From positions 21,169,001 through 21,233,000 of the forward strand of contig NC_135364.1 of NCBI RefSeq assembly GCF_051622035.1: a stretch of DNA of 64,000 bases, read 5' to 3'. A program made the position numbers and the translations under genes. Numbering within the stretch: position 1 is the stretch's first letter; each line of letters begins with the position of its first letter. Source of the stretch: Arctopsyche grandis (Eukaryota > Arthropoda > Insecta > Trichoptera > Hydropsychidae). Under the pieces are notes generated by a model. The model did not search any database and was not told the DNA's origin. It saw nothing but the letters and a program-made list of their open reading frames with translations. This document shows positions 60,932-64,000 of the stretch, piece after piece.

Positions 60932-61745
60932 CCGATGTGACCAACCCATGACTTTATCTATGTATTTGAGGAATATAAAAAGGTTACAAAACAAAATTCG
61001 ATATTTAAATATACATAAACATTCACACATACCGGTTATAAGAGCATTTTCGATTCAAATTGAGCGCAAATGTAGGGAAACTTACACAAGACAAAAGTTC
61101 TAGTTCCGGTTGTCAGATTTTGTTCGAAATTTTTTTATTACTTAAAATCACTGTTATTATTATACACATTAAATATCAATAATTTAAAAGGTCTAAATAA
61201 AATAATGAAATATTGTTTTAAACAAAATACAACTTCCGGTTTACGAATTCTGACCAAAACCTTATCAGCTCTAAGTTAGTACATAAAGAATACAAATATA
61301 AATTTACAGCTTGATACATTCAGGGGTGTGGAAAGAATCGTGGGCACAACATTTTTGACTTTTCTAAGAGGAAAAAATCCCACTTCCGGTTTATTAAATT
61401 TAGTGATTTTTTTTTATCTTCATTACATTGATACAAGAATTATAGTTGAATTTTTTCGTGAAGAGCACATGTTTAAGGGGTCGAAAAAATCGAACAAGAG
61501 TAAACTGCCACTTCCGGTTGACGGATGCTTACCAAATTTTATACATAACTTGGTATTAAGTTTAAACTTCTAGATATGAAATATCAATTTAATACGTTTA
61601 TTCAGTTCAATAGACTAAATTTCTAGATCATGAAAACGTGATCAGTAATCCATTCTGAGTTCGAATCAGTCAAAATCTCGAGTTGATCACAAAACTTCAT
61701 CTATTGTTACTACGTACATACATAAATAAAGTAAAAATATACAAG
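60932..61745 (+). repeat. Repeat H, full copy
   Basis: Runs from TCCGATGTGACCAACCCATG to CTATTGTTACTACGTACATA. CTTCCGGTT-type motifs recur at about 61102, 61231, 61381 and 61509, spaced 128-150 bp. Partial copies at 1130 and 40278. No coding capacity and no clear terminal repeats, so class unknown. Confidence 0.7.
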
Positions 61746-62293
61746 TAAAAACAAAATCTACTACAAAGGTACTTTAAGCATAGCTGTTGAAAGCTGTCAG
61801 CTGCGTATTTATCAGAATAACCAAATAGCTCTATCTTGAAAGATTTATTGCATTATGTAAAGGATCGCAATCTTTTTAATATTACTAGTCATATTAAAAT
61901 TAATATATTTCAAGAAAATTTAGATTTTATATAAAATTTATCTCATACCATAAGACATTCATACAGATTTCTCGGTCTCTAACTGTCCAGTTCAAAATCT
62001 CTTAAATGTTTGGCTTATAATCTAATAAATATCAGGAAGACGTCAGGCCTACTTATGTACTTAATTTTTTGCCATTTTTTTTTTATGTATTCAAAGCTTA
62101 GACAGATTTGTAAATCAAAATATAATTCTATTATCTTTTGTAAAGTACCAGTTTCTTCTTCTGTTGTCATTAGATAATATGCAAAGAAGATAGCATAATT
62201 AGACGTATTATACAACGTACAATTAGTTCATTGTGAACTTTTGCCTAAGTATTACCTTTTTATACATGTGCATTATTGAATCTTCTATCGAGT

Positions 62294-63916
62294 ATGTCAA
62301 TGAAGAACAGTTTAAGAAGTAAAAAAATAAGTGTCGATCAGGAAACCGTACCCAAAAATCTCGAGCCCAGTCTTCAAAATCAAATTATAGCAACAATAAT
62401 ATGTGAGTCGCTACTGATACAAATTAACTAGAGAAACCATAGATATAGAATACCATAGATACGCCCTTACGCTCTAAGCCGATCACCCTGTTGGACCATG
62501 CACACACAAAAAAAAAAGTACAGATCATGCACACTCTCTCTCAGTAGCTAGTTAGCTTCTAAGTAGGAAGGTAGATTGACATTTTTCGAAAATGCCAACG
62601 TGTTCAGTGAAATTGTGTTACAATTACTCAAGAAAACATAAAAAGGCGGATGGCATCACATATCATATGTAAGAATTAATATATAATATCTTCAATTGTA
62701 GTAGTATTTTAACATTAATGAAATATCGCCGCTATGTATGTAGTGTTTTATGCGTTGGTGGAACAGCGGTCGACAATCTCTGCCACATGTGTCACTAAAT
62801 GCACGCGTATATCTTGTTGGCACTGAAGGAAATTCAGAAATCGACATTAAGCTTAAAACTACAAACAATGAACTAAATATTAAAGTGTCAGCTTTAAAAT
62901 TGATCCTTGTGGAAGTTACTAATGTTTAAATATTGTAATAGTTAATGATGGTTTTATTATAGTAACATACATTTGTAGTTTAATATAGTGTGTATAGCTA
63001 AATATTTTTTTCTAAATATGGCTTTATTAGTTTGGTTCACTGTCACGCGGAATGTGCAATAAAATAAAGTTATGAATAAGATAAGACTTCATTGCATGTA
63101 CATATGTACATAAACTGGTTGCTGACCACTGCGTTTTTTGCGTTCCTTCCTTTTTTTCCACCACTTCCCCGCTAGTTAAACCCCCCGCCCCCCTCAGATA
63201 GTTGCGACAAGATCTCCAACGAAATTTGTATGTAATGGCATATCTAGGTTATTCTACATCTATGAGAGAAACACATTTTTAATTGATAGCATTTGATTAC
63301 TAGGCAATTTGGGAGCATTTGCAACCGGTGCCGCTATCGGATGGACATCTCCGTCCATAGGTAGTCTAAAAAAATCTGGATTCTTGACAGAAGCAGAAGC
63401 AGCCTGGTCAGGAGGACTCTTTCCACTCGGTGGATTGGCCTCAGTGCCTTTATTTGGATACATTGCAAACACCAAAGGTCGAAAACCAGCTGCTTTTCTT
63501 GCAGGCATTCCAATCACGGTAATAATTACTCTACAATTATGACCGTAAATATCTCTAACTGAAAATACATGTACATCTTCGTTTTCAAGATAGGATTGGC
63601 ATTGAAAGCTTGGGGTAACACATCATACTGGTTACTCATAGGTAGATTTTTATGTGGATTGGGAGGTGGGGCTGCAACCGCACTGCCGCCTCTCTACATC
63701 GGTGAAATTTCAGAACCGCGTGCTCGTGGATTGCTATCATGTTTTTTAATGATCGAGAATAGTTTAGGTTTGTTTTACGCGTATGTGCTTGGAGCTATCC
63801 TTCCCGACATCGATCTACTACCCCTTACACTATTACCTTTGCCGATTATCTTCCTACTGGCATTTTGGTTTATGCCTGAAACACCAATATTCAGATTAAA
63901 AAGAGGCCATGAAGAA
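62294..63916 (+). CDS. MFS facilitated sugar transporter (trehalose/glucose type), 5' part
   Basis: Three exons in frame: 62294-62402 (ATG start), 63304-63518 and 63590-63916, giving 217 residues before the window ends. The short N-terminal cytoplasmic tail (MSMKNSLRSKK) is followed by QNQIIATIICNLGAFATGAA, the first membrane segment. IGWTSPSIGSL then matches insect Tret1-like transporters, and GYIANTKGRKPA is the loop 2-3 G-x-x-x-D/N-x-x-GR-K motif. The sugar-transporter signature is GRFLCGLGGG followed by YIGEISEPRARG, and the PETP motif follows the sixth membrane segment. The family carries trehalose or hexoses across the plasma membrane without ion coupling; the exact substrate is not readable here. 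Either ATG at 62294 or 62300 could be used. The exon 3 donor (GAA|GTAAGT) lies at 63916-63922, so the second half of the protein is off the right edge. Intron 1 holds an unrelated THAP exon. Confidence 0.9.
62592..62668 (+). CDS. Orphan first exon of a THAP-domain protein (inside transporter intron 1)
   Basis: From ATG 62592 the reading is MPTCSVKLCYNYSRKHKK, then ADGITYH, ending at a good donor (AT|GTAAGA at 62669). The C-x4-C spacing followed by N and then G-I-x-Y-H is the first half of the C2CH zinc-binding THAP fold, a DNA-binding domain of transcription factors and of P-element/THAP9 transposases. The exon break after the histidine is common in this family. I see no second exon with the conserved W and C-x2-H half in the following 600 bp. 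It may splice far downstream, or it may be a relic of a gene or transposon. It sits on the same strand within the first intron of the sugar transporter. Confidence 0.5.
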
Positions 63917-64000
63917 GTAAGTGCTATTGTTTTTTATGTTGTTGTTGTAAGACAATTAAAAAAACAGAGATTGGTTGTATTAGAAAGCGGCTCGAGCTTT

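Overview
The window is nuclear DNA from an animal, almost certainly an insect. The evidence is AT-rich sequence with spliced genes (many introns of only 60-150 bp), an insect-type facilitated sugar transporter, an insect-style C-type lectin with a mucin tail, and dense TACATATGTA-type simple repeats. I cannot fix the order or species.

Three protein-coding genes lie on the + strand, in order. (1) The 3' part of a C-type lectin / mucin-like gene occupies 35863-44535. Four exons encode the second half of a lectin domain, a short cysteine-containing module and a roughly 520-residue Thr/Ser/Pro-rich tail. Its 5' exons were not found, so 1-35862 is read as its long upstream intron(s) and/or intergenic DNA. 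(2) A complete UBE3C ubiquitin ligase gene lies at 49319-58720. Its 18 coding exons keep frame throughout and give 1111 residues: an IQ motif at the N-terminus and a HECT domain with catalytic Cys1079. (3) The first three coding exons of an MFS sugar transporter of the trehalose/glucose type lie at 62294-63916 and run off the right edge. A lone first exon of a THAP-domain protein lies inside its first intron. No functional link between these genes is evident.

Most of the rest is a graveyard of transposable elements, many with target-site duplications (TSDs) visible by eye. There are two related tRNA-derived SINE families with hairpin tails, and hAT-type elements with 8-bp TSDs (22468, 31167, 33832, 37910 and probably 12728). 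There are piggyBac-type elements in TTAA (372 and 56426), and Helitron-like TC...CTAG elements with CGGGAA repeats (5091, 25388, 47511, 47789). Solo LTRs sit in ATAT (7178, 8133, 30832, 52851). There are also 3' remnants of non-LTR retrotransposons (20900, 34870, 39600, 51547, 55440) and several unclassified families. Nested insertions give relative ages, for example hAT into SINE at 22.4 and 33.8 kb, and SINE into older repeats at 27.2 and 40.3 kb.

A few non-repetitive, GC-richer islands with homeodomain-like TAATTA motifs (4190, 17140, 31730, 38690, 41330) look like candidate conserved regulatory DNA. I saw no rRNA gene, no functional tRNA gene and no CRISPR array. No clearly novel functional system was found. 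The most unusual signals are the paired-hairpin SINE tails, the piggyBac element abutting a UBE3C splice acceptor, and the two long fold-back elements.
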